This document shows positions 1 through 12,490 of a stretch of 64,000 bases of DNA, piece after piece. Every line of letters begins with the position of its first letter. Position 1 is the stretch's first letter. The stretch is taken from contig NC_081414.1 of NCBI RefSeq assembly GCF_030272615.1, positions 770,417,653 to 770,481,652 of the forward strand. Direction: 5' to 3'. The notes beneath the pieces are model-generated. The model was not told the origin of the DNA and searched no databases. It saw only the letters and a list, made by a program, of their open reading frames with translations. The position numbers and the translations under genes are program-made. The DNA comes from Cryptomeria japonica. Lineage: Eukaryota; Streptophyta; Pinopsida; Cupressales; Cupressaceae.

Positions 1-48
1 TGGATGCTTTTCACATCTAGTGTTGCCATCAATGCCAAAGGGGGAGAT
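1..48 (+). other. 3' end of upstream LTR element B2 with polypurine tract
   Basis: The tract gccaaagggggagat (34-48) lies directly before an LTR that opens TGTTGGCAA. The same tract precedes the 3' LTR of element D at 33844-33857 and, on the minus strand, that of element C at 40479-40490. It is therefore read as the plus-strand priming polypurine tract. The body of the element lies left of the window. Confidence 0.75.
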
Positions 49-1211
49 TGTTGGCAATTTGGAGGAATTGATTATGTGTTGCATTGATGTTTGTCATTGA
101 TGTCAACACTATCTTCTTTGGCTATTTATCGCTATCCAATTGGTCTAGGTAGGATGATTGGTTTCTAGTTGGTAAATTCATGTTGATCCGATATGCTTTG
201 GTCTATGGAATTCATTTGGATTGGTTATTCATGTGTTCCTAATGTGTATTACATTCAGTTGGTTTGGGATTTGATGATCCAGAAGCTATCACTTGTTCTA
301 GTAATCCTTTTGGTTATCGGTAAGGGTTTTACTACCAGAGCTTTGTTGAAGATCTTTTGATATTATGCATAAGTGGTGTTGGTGCGGCTTCTAGAAGGTT
401 ATTCAGATGCTGATGGCTATCATGTTCATGTTCCAGTTGTTCATGATGTTTCATTTGGCTTATGATGACCTATTATAATTTTGGTGGTTATTCTACTAGG
501 TTATGGACCGGTTTATGTAACGTGTGGGTTGATGCTCTTGATGGGTTACCGCTTGGATCCATGATTGGATTATGCTATTTTGGTCTAAGGATGACATGGT
601 TGATCATTAGATTGCGGGTTTAAGTTATGAATTTATTGTATTATCTTTTAGGTGGCCGACCTAATTGTTTAGGTCCTGGGTTGGTATAAATATGATGTAA
701 AATCTCTTTGGAGATAGATGAGATCATGTATGTATATGGGTTATGGGATTATCTATATGCGAACAATGTTGTAATCATATGCTAAGGACTTGGTTGATCA
801 TAGGTGATTGAATTGGGTTTGTCGAAGAGGTATAAGGCCTCTGGTATTGAGCTTAACTAGAACTGTACTCAACCATAGGAGATGCTATACCTGCAATTCA
901 ATCTTCATTCTAGATTGTTGTCCTATGTTTTCTGTAGTCAGTGAGATGCCTTTTGTGATGAGTAGTGTGCACTAGGTTATTGGCCTTCCTACATGTGTAG
1001 ACCCCTTATTGTAATATTTATTCATCCGATTAGTGGATAGATATTGTGGGTCTCTAATCCCACCGTGGTTTTCCTATTTAAGGTTTTCCACGTATAAATC
1101 TGTGGTAATCAATCTTTGTGGTTGCATTCTTACTTATTGGTATATGCTTTTATGTTTAGTGGTTGTTGAGTTGTATTAATAAGGTTAAATTTCTCCATTC
1201 TGGTAGAATAC
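49..1211 (+). repeat. 3' LTR of element B2, end truncated
   Basis: It starts TGTTGGCAATTTGG directly after a polypurine tract and aligns along its length with the split LTR of element B (45367-45399 plus 51047-52224). Shared text includes the 'gatgattggtttct' block and the 'ggttatgggatta' block. Homology ends at about 1211, near 'agaatac', so the last 35 or so bases, which in B end in CCAACA, are missing. Directly beyond lies minus-strand gag of another element, so this end was cut by rearrangement or deletion. Confidence 0.8.
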
Positions 1212-1431
1212 CTCTTCTCTCTGGAGACCTTTTCTTGATCTTTCAGGTCATTAATGAAATCATAAGGAGCATTTAGGTTCTTCTTCAAGGTATAGATCTC
1301 ATTTCTAGTTGCATCAAGATATTCAAGTTCCACACTGAGTTGTCTCTGAAAAGTGGAATACATTGAATCAACCTCCTACATCTTCCTCAAGTGGTTAAGC
1401 TTCCTTAGAGGAACTAGGCTCTGATACCAAT
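1212..1431 (-). pseudogene. N-terminal gag fragment of copia-like element C2
   Basis: Read on the minus strand, it follows the C2 5' LTR and primer site. An ATG at 1363 opens a lysine/glutamate-rich, coiled-coil-like segment of about 50 residues before the reading frame runs into LTR B2. The style matches the gag start of element B (from 52254), which also follows an iMet primer site and is coiled-coil-rich. The rest of C2 is absent, so this is a truncated remnant. The function assignment (capsid/nucleocapsid precursor) rests on position and composition. Confidence 0.6.
1417..1429 (-). other. Primer binding site (tRNA-iMet type) of C2
   Basis: The minus strand reads TGGTATCAGAGCC two bases after the LTR end (...CCAACA). 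This complements the 3' end of plant initiator tRNA-Met, the usual Ty1/copia primer. It fixes C2 as minus-strand and its LTR as the 5' one. Confidence 0.9.
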
Positions 1432-2410
1432 TGTTGGAATCAGGGATCACTAAGAGGGGGGGGATGAATTAATGATCTACCAATTGATAGATTTTCAAAC
1501 TTAACTTTTAAGCACCGTAAATAAATGCTTAAAACTAAAATGCAGAAACAAAAAATAAACAACCACAAAATCATAACACTGATATTTTTACGTGGAAACC
1601 CAAAGGGGAAAAACCACGGTGGGATTTGAATCCACAATATTATTCCACTATGGATAGAAGCAAAACAATATTACAAATGGGCAATGCATAGGTATTCAGG
1701 CACACTAACTAGAGCTCACTGCTCAAATGATATTTGCCCAAAAGGTTGCAACCCTCAAGGAAGTGTCACTAACTTACAAGATAATTAAAATAATAAATTA
1801 CAATATATGAATTGAAATATAGAATCTATTATGCTTGTATGAGTTGTGGTTAAGCGCAATTTAACTGACTAGATCATATTTTATGCTTTGCTTTGTTCTG
1901 CCCTATATTTTGTCTCAGTCAGCTACCGAATCAAAAATCTGCACCTAAAACTGCACCAAAACAGATTCTTGATCACCTCTAATTTGCATACAATCACATC
2001 ATTCACCAAAAATATTTCCCACACCCAACTTATATATCGGTAACCACAAAATAGGTTATACATCATGTCAGCCTGAAGGTGTAATGTGTAGTTACATGTC
2101 AGCTTGACCGGATCCAAAAGATAAATGTGGATCACCAATATGATAATAAGATGATATGTCTAAGTCAGCCCAATCACCCCAAACATGCTTCAATGCACCA
2201 TAATCACCAGAAAGCATCTGAACCCAAAAATGCTCAGTCCTTTCTAAAATGTCGGTTAACACACCACTAGTTAACTCCTACTTATAGATAGGAAGAATCA
2301 TGACTTATAGATTGGATCTCCATGAAGAGTTTCCATCAATGACAACCCTAAACCAAAAATCAATCACTAAAAACTGCCAAAAATCATTGACTGAGTGGCA
2401 GTTGCCAACA
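1432..2410 (-). repeat. 5' LTR of copia-like element C2
   Basis: 979 bp bounded by the inverted ends TGTTGG and CCAACA. A primer site lies at its minus-strand 3' side. Positions 2062-2410 closely match the LTR of element C (40126-40478), and 1432-2400 matches the split LTR H (13164-13356 plus 25978-26885). The minus-strand 5' side abuts a copia RNase H remnant, which is the insertion site. Confidence 0.85.
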
Positions 2411-3210
2411 AGACCAAGTATCTAAAATAGATGTTGAATAAATTGAAGATGGAAGATTGAAAACTGATTAGTACACCTATGGTTATTAGGTGTAAATTCA
2501 CTAAATATGATGAGTCCCCTCCAACATATCAGACAGTGTATATATCAATTATTAGAAGTTTGTTGTATGTGATTGTCTCTAGATTGGATATAATGCAAGT
2601 AGTAACTATGGGGAAATATTTCAAAAAGTGCTTAAAGAAACTCATGTACAAGTAGTAAAAAGAAGATTCATATATTTGGAATCTACATTAGAATTTAGTT
2701 TGTGATACTCCAACAAAAATAGTTTTAGTTTGAAAGACTATAAAGATATCAATTGGGATAAAAGTGTTAATGGATGAAAAAGCATAAGTAGAAGATCCTT
2801 CTTTCTTGATGACAGTCCTTAATCATGGTTGAGTAAAAAGGAATTAGTTTCTTGTATATAGTAGAAGCTCAAAGTATGCTGCAACAATAGTTTTTTGGAC
2901 TCAATTTCTATGGATGAAATAGACCCTTAAAAAAATGAAAATTGAGTTTGATGAGCCCATTTCTATTCTAAATGACTATAAAAGTGTGATAAACATCTCA
3001 AAGAATCTGGTAATGCAGTCAATAAAAAAACATTTTTCTATTGTCACATTTTTAGAGAGATTTTTGTAGACAAAGAAGTGAAGATGGAGTATGTTAAAAT
3101 AAAGGAGGAGATTGCTGGCACTTATATAAAACCTCTTCCAAAGAAAACATTTGAATATCTTAGGAAAATGTTCCTAGTGGTAGCTCCCTCCTCTTAATTT
3201 AGAGGAAGCA
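2411..3210 (+). pseudogene. Degenerate Ty1/copia pol fragment (RT end and RNase H)
   Basis: Broken frames give copia landmarks in order: a KxISTPM-like connection motif near 2460, a QTVY...SLLYV block near 2530-2570, a block resembling 'WMKQTLK' near 2910-2940, and a terminal KPLPKxxFEYLR block near 3130-3165. These belong to the RT-RNase H connection and the end of the copia polyprotein. Many stops and shifts show it is old and dead. Its 5' side was displaced by insertion of C2. No LTR belonging to it is recognised. Confidence 0.7.
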
Positions 3211-4680
<1,470 letters not shown>

Positions 4681-5143
4681 TGTTGGTGTAAATTATGTCT
4701 CATAATTACACTTTGCATAAGTTGACTTAGGATAATGCATTTCATAATAATTTGCATATGAGACACTTAGGGAATCGTGCATGTAGGGAAGATGGTTGTA
4801 GAAGAAATTCCACCTTTTATTGTGTTATCTTCTTATCACATTCCACCTTCAGTGGGTGATCCACCTTTAGTGGAATATTCTATTATTTCTCCTACCTATC
4901 CCTACCGACCCTTGTATCTCAGTGACCCAAATTCATGATTGTGTGCTCTCATAGCCTTGCCTTTATAAGCAGGCTCATGATCATTTCATGTTAATTTAAT
5001 CCAATCCAGTTGGTCAATCTAGTTAGTTAAGTAATTTGAATCTTGATAGGAATACAACTTATTTTTGTCATATTTTGTTCTCTCTTACTTTTGTTCTATT
5101 CACTGGCCTCTAGATCTTGGGTTGCTATAAGAAAATTTTCACA
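4681..5143 (+). repeat. LTR of copia element A2
   Basis: 463 bp from TGTTGGTGTAAA to ...TTTTCACA, followed immediately by TGGTATCAGAGCC. It matches the LTR of element A (45400-45837) along its length, including 'gagacacttag', 'tatttctcctacct' and the promoter-like 'ttgcctttataagcagg' near 4950. Because the primer site follows, this is a 5' LTR, not a solo LTR. Confidence 0.88.
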
Positions 5144-5999
5144 TGGTATCAGAGCCTATAGGGTGTCATGGATAGTAATTTGAGAGAAATTTGATGCAAT
5201 TTGGGGTTTTGTATTTTGGAGCTTTCTATTGCAGGTTATTATTAGAGTTTGTTGGATCAAATACGAGGTTACCATTGGATTGAGGAGGTTTGAGAAAGTC
5301 TGAATTGCCTTTTGTTTCATCCAAATCAAACATCAAAGGCCAAAACAATAGTTGTTTGAAGGTGGAGGGTGGTTGTTTAACCCAGGATTGATCTGCAATT
5401 TTGGAGTATTTTTGGAAAAATCTGATATTATCATCAGACTCAGAAGGACCAAAAAACCCCAAGATTGGCTATTCATTAATCAAAATTGGCCTTCGTTACT
5501 CCAAGTTGAAAAAAAAAATCCCCCCTTGGTTGTAGGTATGGTCGTTTGTAGGTTGCGTATGATTTTATAAAAATAAAAATTTATTTTGCATTTTGTTCTT
5601 TGCATTTTTTTATTTTTAAAAATCGAAATTGAAAATTTAATTTAGAAGGGGCATTTTTTATAGGTTTATTTTAATTTAAAAAATTTGAGGAACTTTTATT
5701 GGCCCGTAGGCACCTGTTGCCTACACAGGGGACCTGTGGGCCCACATGGTACCTGTAGGATGTCGCAGAGACCTATAGACCCATAGTGTACCTATGGGTA
5801 ACCATAGGTAGCCCTACAAACCCACATAGTGCCTATGGATACTATAGGTACACCTGTGGCCCACAAGATCTATGGGTTCCACAGCTGTCCCTACGGGCCC
5901 TGCGAGGCACATATTTTTTAAACAAAAATTTAATATTTTTTTTTCAGATTTTTAAAATAAAAACTTTTAGTTATCAATATTTTAGATAAATTTTTATTA
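5144..5999 (+). other. Primer site and untranslated leader of A2
   Basis: The tRNA-iMet primer site TGGTATCAGAGCC is at 5144-5156. The rest is non-coding leader ending in AT-rich DNA, where element E inserted after 5999/6004. The equivalent leader in element A is about 1.6 kb (45838-47416), so a long leader is a family trait. AT-rich sequence resuming at 12491 is probably its continuation. Confidence 0.7.
5700..5910. repeat. GC-rich imperfect repeat block in the A2 leader
   Basis: Units built on 'cctgtgggcccacat' and 'cctatgggtaaccat' recur with small changes across about 210 bp, many near-palindromic. Base composition is sharply richer in G and C than the flanking AT-rich leader. No ORF is credible. 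Element A has a different GC-rich block at the equivalent leader position. Confidence 0.65.
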
Positions 6000-6004
6000 C
6001 TTAG

Positions 6005-6721
6005 TGTATATGGTGAAAGTGGAAACAACAATATTGAAAGACTAAATGAATTCAACCACAAAACCCTAGCCTAACAACAACAAAGATCCACCATAACATA
6101 TGAAGATTACCTAAGACAATGCAAATCAAATGAAATCACAAAGATTATACCATCACATGTCCAATAGGGTTTGGATCTCCATTCATCTCCATTGATATTG
6201 CTTGATATATTTTCTCTCAGATTTTATATGTGCACAAGAGTTCAACAAAGAACGGAAATGTGGTTGCAAGTAGGCTTGATTGCATATGCAAGTTCAAAAG
6301 CATAGTGTAGTCGAGTAATCATCAGGGGTTTGATAATGAAGGAAGCATCTCCTTATATAGAAGAAACTATAAGAAATGGAAGGATAAGATTGAGAGGTGT
6401 AAAAGATAAATGGTCGGCTATGATTAGAGGGTAGGTAAAGGAAATAATAAAATAATGAAAGGGGTAGGTAGTGTATGAATTAAGAGATGAATGACATGTG
6501 TCATGTGTAGAAAAGGCTAATGAATTAATTAAATAAATAAAGATTCATTTAATTAATAGAGGAAGTGGGATCAATTAAATAAATAAGATATTTATTTAAT
6601 TTAGGAAAAAGGCAATTTAAATAAATAAATGTATTTATTTAATTAATAGAAGAATTAGGCTAAAATAATTAAATAAATAAAATATTTATTTAATTAGACA
6701 TGACAATTTTAGGTGTCTACA
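6005..6721 (-). repeat. 3' LTR of element E
   Basis: 717 bp, starting TGTATATGG and ending GTCTACA in plus orientation. It is nearly identical to 11709-12485 apart from length differences in its AT-rich last 200 bases, where blocks such as 'taattaaataaataa' are repeated and inverted. Confidence 0.93.
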
Positions 6722-6735
6722 TTTTGCCCCTCTTT
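6722..6735 (-). other. Polypurine tract of element E
   Basis: The minus strand reads AAAGAGGGGCAAAA directly before the LTR opening TGTAGACACC. This sets the element's orientation and identifies the left LTR as the 3' one. Confidence 0.75.
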
Positions 6736-7515
6736 GAGACAATGCAGCTTGTCGCATTGTTTCAAAGAAGATGATATGAACTGATATAAAGTTGCCCCAA
6801 GATGGGAATGATATGCCCCCTTGAGAGATTGGATGAAAATGTTTGAAAAGATCGCAGACAATCTCTCGATAAGAAAGAAAGGCTAGAATGGATTGACCGG
6901 ATAGAGTGACAAAGTCACGGGATAAAGAAGACTGACTCAGGAAATGAGGGCTAGGGCTAGGGCTAGGGCAATCTATAAGATAGACCACGAGAGGAAAACA
7001 TCCTCATTTTCATCCACACATCCAAGAGGTCAGAGTGCAGAGAGGTAATAGAGAAGCAGCAGTCAGTAATGATGGCATTGGTGCATAGATTCAATCGCGT
7101 TCGCTAATTTCAGAGGCCAGTAGATGTGAGAGAGTCGATAAGTACCACAAAACCTCCTTGTACTTTGTCACAATAAATGTTTTCATAAATGCATGCTAGG
7201 TAGGGCAATAAATGCGCTTTAGGTATGTTGCAAAAAATGTCAAGTGGGGGAAAAACATTAAGGTGCATTTGGGTAGGCTAGGCACATCTGGGTAGGCTAG
7301 GCGCATTTGTGTCTTCAAGGCCGAATCGACAGTTCTATGAAAAACATACGATGTTGATTAAATAAGCTGCTGAGAGGATACACTCAAGTAGGTCCTCTAG
7401 GGAAGACTAGAATGGCAAACAGGACTAGGATTGACAATTTTGTGATAGAACATATGTTGCCAATCAAGAAACTACTCAAGAGGATATGCTCAAGCAGAGG
7501 CCCTAGGGTAGGATA

Positions 7516-7795
7516 GATCGAGGCACTTTGTGATGAACAATGAGTACCAAGACATAGTTCTTTGTGATGAATAGGGAGTACTAATATGAGAAGCACTTTG
7601 TGATGAACAGTGAGTGCAATTATGAGCAGCACTTTGTGATGAACAGGGACTGCAAAAACATGTAGTACTTTGTGATGAATAGGGAGTACCACTAGGATAA
7701 AGAGCAGCATTTTGTGATGAACAATGAATGCCACTAGAATAGAAGCAACACTTTGTGATGAACAGTGAGTGTCACTTTGACTGACAAAGTTGATT
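7516..7795. repeat. Minisatellite in the 3' region of element E
   Basis: About seven imperfect tandem units of roughly 38-46 bp share the core 'ctttgtgatgaa' followed by 'cagtgagtgccact'-like text. Spacing and unit sequence drift from copy to copy. It sits between the 3' LTR and the start of the antisense ORF. Translation of the minus strand gives a repeated VHHK motif, which is a by-product of the repeat. Confidence 0.85.
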
Positions 7796-7820
7796 TGCTT
7801 GACTACAGGAGTACCCATCT

Positions 7821-8370
7821 ATGTTGGAGTCACAGGAGAGATTCCCATCGACTCAGAGTCTACAAGAAGAGCTGACATTTGATGATAGAGAAGCAGTGGT
7901 TAAGGCTATGGGCCTGTGACATATTCTATATGTGCCTGAGTTTCAGGTGAACATGGGGTTGCTGACTGCTTTAGCTAAGAGATGGCACTCAGATACTTGC
8001 ACTTTCCATTTGCCGATGGGTGAGATGACAGTCACCTTAGAGGATGTATACAGGATTTTGAGGATACTGATTGATGGGGAGTTAGTTTCTATGATCGAGA
8101 TGGAGATAGGGATGCACTGAGACAAGTGTTTCAGGATCCAGGATTGGAGATGAGTGCTAGACACATGGCATGGGACATGATGACATGGACTGGATTGGCA
8201 CTACCAGTAGTATTGGCAGGAGTGATCAGTGGGCTTCTCTGTCCAGATAGGGCAATGTGAGGGGTGGCTGTAGAGGACATAGGAGCTAGGAGAGATGATC
8301 TTGGGGTGGCTTCTTCCAAAGCTGAGACTCCATCAAGGCCAGGTGGCTCTGAGGGAGGGAGTTCATCATA
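7821..8370 (+). pseudogene. Antisense ORF resembling the plant mobile domain (PMD)
   Basis: It is encoded opposite to element E's pol. From an ATG at 7821 the frame shows one stop near 7917. It then carries a block of TALAxRWHSDTCTFH followed by GEMTVTLEDVYRIL and IDGEL, the signature style of plant mobile domain proteins (a 'VTLxDV...L...I/V.G' pattern). A frameshift near 8090 moves the rest, with SARHMAWDMM and a serine/glycine-rich tail, into another frame ending about 8370. In established work, Tat/Retand gypsy elements can carry extra antisense ORFs between pol and the 3' LTR, which fits this position. The role of such proteins is not known to me; DNA or chromatin association is a guess. 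The copy is broken. Confidence 0.7.
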
Positions 8371-10039
8371 GCCTTAGAGGGCTCCCTATGTATCAGTTTT
8401 TATACCATTTTGTATGATGATGTAGACACCTTCGGGTGATTTTTTAGCCATATGTATTTTGACATCATTGTATCATGACGCTTATGATTTTTTGATATAA
8501 ATATATATGAGATGATTCATCCTTGCGGCAACTATATGCATGTGTACCTATGTAATGAGATGTTTCCTGATGCATGTCTCTATGTGATGGTTATGATATG
8601 GATGCAAATATGTACATGAGGAAATGCAATATTTTTGTTCTTTTATGTTTTTAATATGTTATGCAAATGTGAATGTATGAAATACAGATGAATATGATAA
8701 TGCAAATAATTATTTACATGATGAAAATGTGAAATGTTCTAATATGTATTGTGTGCAAGATATGATGGAATTGTGATATCCATATGTATGTATGAAATGC
8801 TTAATATGTGGTAATGCAAGTGTAAACTACATGAAATGTAAACATTTTTGGTGTGTCATTATACTCAGTCATGTGATAAGAGGCTACACGGACTCAAGAA
8901 GGATGATGGAATTCAATCAAGAAAGGGGGATGGAAGATAGAAGATATGAAATTGAAAGAGCTTCTTGTGCATTATCATCATTGAGCTTTATTATGGCAAA
9001 TAGGTTATGACAATCAAGGCATATGTTTGACCCAAAATGTCATTGTACCTGTTTGCATGGAGATAAGACAGTCACAAACAAGGAATGCCCTAGTTCATAC
9101 TAGACTCTCAGTGTCCTCATATCCGTGGACAAGTCAAAGCATTACTATGAGACAATCCATAGATAGCAAAGACAAATAGGTGACGATACCCCATCCTCGC
9201 CTTTCTAGTCAAAGACATCGTGGAGATAGAATCTCTAGTAGAGACATCCCGAAAAAGCTAAAAGACATGTCACCAGAAAGATAAAATCAAAAGAAAACCA
9301 AGACTCAACACCAACATCCACTATAGTCCTCAAGTTTAGTGTCTCTTGTCACTTGTATAAGTCTTATTTGATTGTGGTCACAATGTTTACTTTCACAAAA
9401 GGATAGATAGCACTGAACCATAATGTTGTCTGAGTTTGTTGAAAGATTTGATTTGTTGAAGCCCATTGTTGCTTGTCTCATCTAAAACTGACTGAATCCA
9501 TGAATTGATACTTTATTACGGAGAATATGAAACTTTATTGCAGACTGGTCATGCAAATGTTGCTTTATTGTAGATTGTGTGTGGATAGACTGAAGAAAAT
9601 TGGAAGAAACTGTACTCCTCGGAACATGTGATTCTCTCAGTTCCACACCCATTACTAGATGTAGGATTTGCCTTAGCCACATATAGGAGTTGATTTATTA
9701 TGGATCGAAAGGGTTGTGAAGGAATATTTATTATGAATGGTGAACCAATCTTAGGTAGATCAATAACAAGCCATGATGGGAATGAGTAATTTTATTATGG
9801 ATGAATAGGTTGCGAGTGTGTGCAAAGTGAAAGGATGAAAGTGAATCCTGAAGGAGGGAGGAGCAATGTCTCTACATATGGTGCCGGTGACCCAGTTTTC
9901 ACCATCATACTTGCCTAGGACGCCACCAAAGTGGTTTTCACCGTTGGACGAAATGTTTTTCTTTATTGTTTTTGATTTATTTATTTTTTTTGTATTTTTG
10001 AATTTTTATTTTTTTTTGGAATTAGGATACTCTGAAGAG
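8371..10039. other. Non-coding 3' spacer of element E
   Basis: It lies between the antisense ORF and the integrase C-terminus. Text around 8440-8800 is AT-rich with many ATG-containing words ('atatgtatg', 'gaaatg') and low complexity. I see no domain. The T-rich run at 9950-10015 is unremarkable. Confidence 0.5.
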
Positions 10040-10300
10040 CTATGTGTAAAACCTACGAAGGTGCATGTTGTTGATAGGATCCTCCAAAGGTTCACCCTTT
10101 GTGATTGAAAGCTGATATGCACCAGATCCATAGACTGTCGTGATGATATAAGGACCAAGCCAATTTGGTTCGAACTTGCCTTTTTGCTCTCTGTCTTGTT
10201 GATTTTTAGGATGTTCTCTGAGAATTAAGTCACCCACCTCGAATGTGCGAGGCTTAACCTTATGATTGTAACTGCAACATTCCTTGAATTAATGATGTGT
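10040..10300 (-). pseudogene. Integrase C-terminal domain remnant, element E
   Basis: The ORF end shows GDLILREHPKNQQ, then GKFEPNWLGPYIIT, then a GAYQLS...NNMHLRRFY block. This is the integrase C-terminal region typical of Tat-lineage plant gypsy elements, where it follows the catalytic core and ends pol. The catalytic core and HHCC finger expected upstream on the minus strand are absent. About 500 bp of unrelated or decayed sequence separates it from the protease spacer, which marks an internal deletion. Confidence 0.85.
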
Positions 10301-10786
10301 AGCTCGAGTGACTATCTTCCTTGATAAAGGAACTGAGATAGAATTACTAGTGTGTGGACTACATAGTCCCATATGCGTGTCACCTAAAGAAGTTTGGGCA
10401 TCCTTGATAACAAAGTCCTTCGATTAAGCTCCATTAAAGGTCCATGATGTATCACCATAAGGGAATCGATGTGTGGAACAAGTGGATGAGTTATGAAGGC
10501 TTATAATTGTGAAAAGAAGTGAAAGTAGGATAGCATGATGGAGACTTAGGATCAACAAGTGTTCTTTTTGACTTAAAATTGTAGAAATTTTGCCCCCAGT
10601 TATTTTAATATTAAGGGAGATCAAATCTTGTTCTTTTTTCTTTATAGGATTTTTATCCTTGAGTTTGATTTTTGTAGAGTCTAATAGCTTTTGATTTTGA
10701 TTTGGACTGAAAGCCTTTTCCTTATTTTGGACTCTTAGATTTTTCCTTTGAAAGCTTCTTTTTTGATCCCCAATAAGTAAGGGATT

Positions 10787-11708
10787 TTATAATTCTTGTT
10801 GATCCAAGTCTAGGAGAGGAGTGAAAATAGAAGGAGTGGATGATATGGTAAAGCTATGTGAGTTCTTAAGAGGGTTGGCGATATGCTCAATAAATTCTTC
10901 GTTGGAACCACTCTTAGGACTATTGATATCAAGAGCTGCTTGCACCACTAGAGGAGATTTGCATTCAGACTTAGTAGCCACAACACTAGGTGGTTCACAC
11001 CCAATTCCTTGGCATTGAAAATTGTTTGTAGATTGTTCTTGTTGACTGAATACCTTAGGAGATAGTGGGAGTTGATCAACATGAAAGATATACTCACCAC
11101 ATCCCAGATCTTTAATCTTGAATTTTTCTTTGAGCTCTGCTTGCTTTGATGTAGAAGGTTTCAAGGATTAGTTTCTCGATTGAATGGGATTGTTATTTCT
11201 GATCTAGGTCACAAATTGTTGCAATATATGAATGGATTTGGGTCAGCTTTGATGGTCACTTCAACTCCATTGTGTGGAAACTTGATGCATCAATGATATG
11301 TAGATGGGATTGCGCTCATATCATGAATTCATGGACGTCCTAGCAATATGTTGTATGTGAGATCAAGGTCTAGGACTTGACAAACCACATCCTTAGTAAT
11401 TGGCCCAACTCTGAGAGGTAAGGTGACTGTGCCTTTGGACGAACATTCTTCCTCATCATATGCTTTGATGGTAATTTTGTTTGTAGAATTCACAGCTTTA
11501 TCAGAATATCCCAATTGTTTAATAGTGCTCAATGTACAAATGTTTAGACCTACTCCTCCATCTATCAGGACTCATTTTATTCGATGTTAGTGTATGAAGG
11601 CTTCAATGTGTAAAGGTGTATTATGTGGCTGACTTATGGAGGCATCATTGGCTTCCATCAATGTAAGGGAGTGTGGAACGGAAAGGTATCCAACCGGGCA
11701 TGCCACAA
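10787..11708 (-). pseudogene. Gypsy protease and downstream spacer, element E
   Basis: The aspartic protease is recognised by its active-site segment LIDGGVGLNIC (the D-G-G codons near 11554-11562). Next come KITIKAYDEEE, a 'VLDLDLTYNILLGRP' flap/substrate block and, after a stop, HQCIKFPHNGVEVTIK. The residues read before the active site (SVPHSLTLMEA, SQPHNTPLHIEA) run right up to the 5' LTR at 11709, so gag, leader and primer site are missing. The spacer ORF (10787-11164, with KDLGCGEYIFHVDQLPLSPK) is the pol linker that normally precedes reverse transcriptase. Several stops are present. Confidence 0.85.
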
Positions 11709-12485
11709 TGTATATGGTGAAAAGTGGAAACAACAATATTGAAAGACTAAATGAATTCAACCACAAAACCCTAGCCTAACAACAACAAAGATCCACCATA
11801 ACATATGAAGATTACCTAAGACAATGCAAATCAAATGAAATCACAAAGATTATACCATCACATGTCCAATAGGGTTTGGATCTCCATTCTTCCTATCTCC
11901 ATTGATCTTGCTTGATATATTTGCTCTCAGATTTTATATGTGCACAAGAGCTCAACAAAGAATGGAAATGTGGTTGAAGTAGGCTTGATTGCATATGCAA
12001 GTTCAAAAGCGTAGTGTAGTCGAGTAATCATTGGGGGTTTGATAATGAAGGAAGCATCTCCTTACATAGAAGACACTATAAGAAATGGAAGGATAAGATT
12101 GAGAGGTGTAAAAGATAAATGGTCGGCTATGATTAGAGGGTAGGTAAAGGAAATAATAAAATAATGAAAGGGGTAGGTAGTGTATGAATTAAGAGATGAA
12201 TGACACGTGTCATGGGTAGAAAAGGCTAATGAATTAATTAAATAAATAAAGATTCATTTAATTAATAGAGGAAGTGCGATCAATTAAATAAATACGATAT
12301 TTATTTAATTTAGGAAAAGGGTAATTTAAATAAATAAACAAATAAATTTATTTAAATGAGAAATAAGGCTAGAAGAGGATAAATGAATTAATTAAATAAA
12401 TAAAGATTTATTTAATTAATAGAAGAATTAGGCTAAAATAATTAAATATTTATTTATTTAGACATGACAATTTTAGGTGTCTACA
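11709..12485 (-). repeat. 5' LTR of element E
   Basis: 777 bp and nearly identical to 6005-6721. It is longer because one AT-rich 'taaataaataa' block near 12320-12420 is expanded. On the minus strand its 3' end joins protease-coding sequence directly, with no match to a tRNA 3' end that I can name. Confidence 0.92.
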
Positions 12486-12490
12486 CTTAG

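Larger units (their letters stand above)
6005..12485 (-). mobile_element. Ty3/gypsy element E (Tat/Retand-like), internally deleted
   Basis: Two LTRs flank it, and the 5-bp target duplication cttag occurs at 6000-6004 and 12486-12490. Minus-strand coding remnants run in order protease, spacer and integrase C-terminus. Reverse transcriptase, RNase H, the integrase core, gag and any recognisable primer site are missing. An antisense plant-mobile-domain-like ORF and a minisatellite lie between pol and the 3' LTR. The LTRs are visibly very similar, so insertion is fairly recent although the element is defective. Confidence 0.9.

Noticed and set aside
6949-6970. Telomere-like (GGGCTA)n run
   Set aside because: Only about four units of a non-telomeric hexamer, inside the 3' region of element E; plant telomere is TTTAGGG.
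7516-7795. Possible CRISPR-like array
   Set aside because: Units are imperfect, spacing is irregular, spacers are not unique sequences, and the context is a plant gypsy element.
7384-7818. Minus-strand ORF with repeated VHHK motif, suggesting a repeat protein
   Set aside because: The repeats come from the DNA minisatellite at 7516-7795. Unit length drifts and no conserved protein signal extends beyond it.
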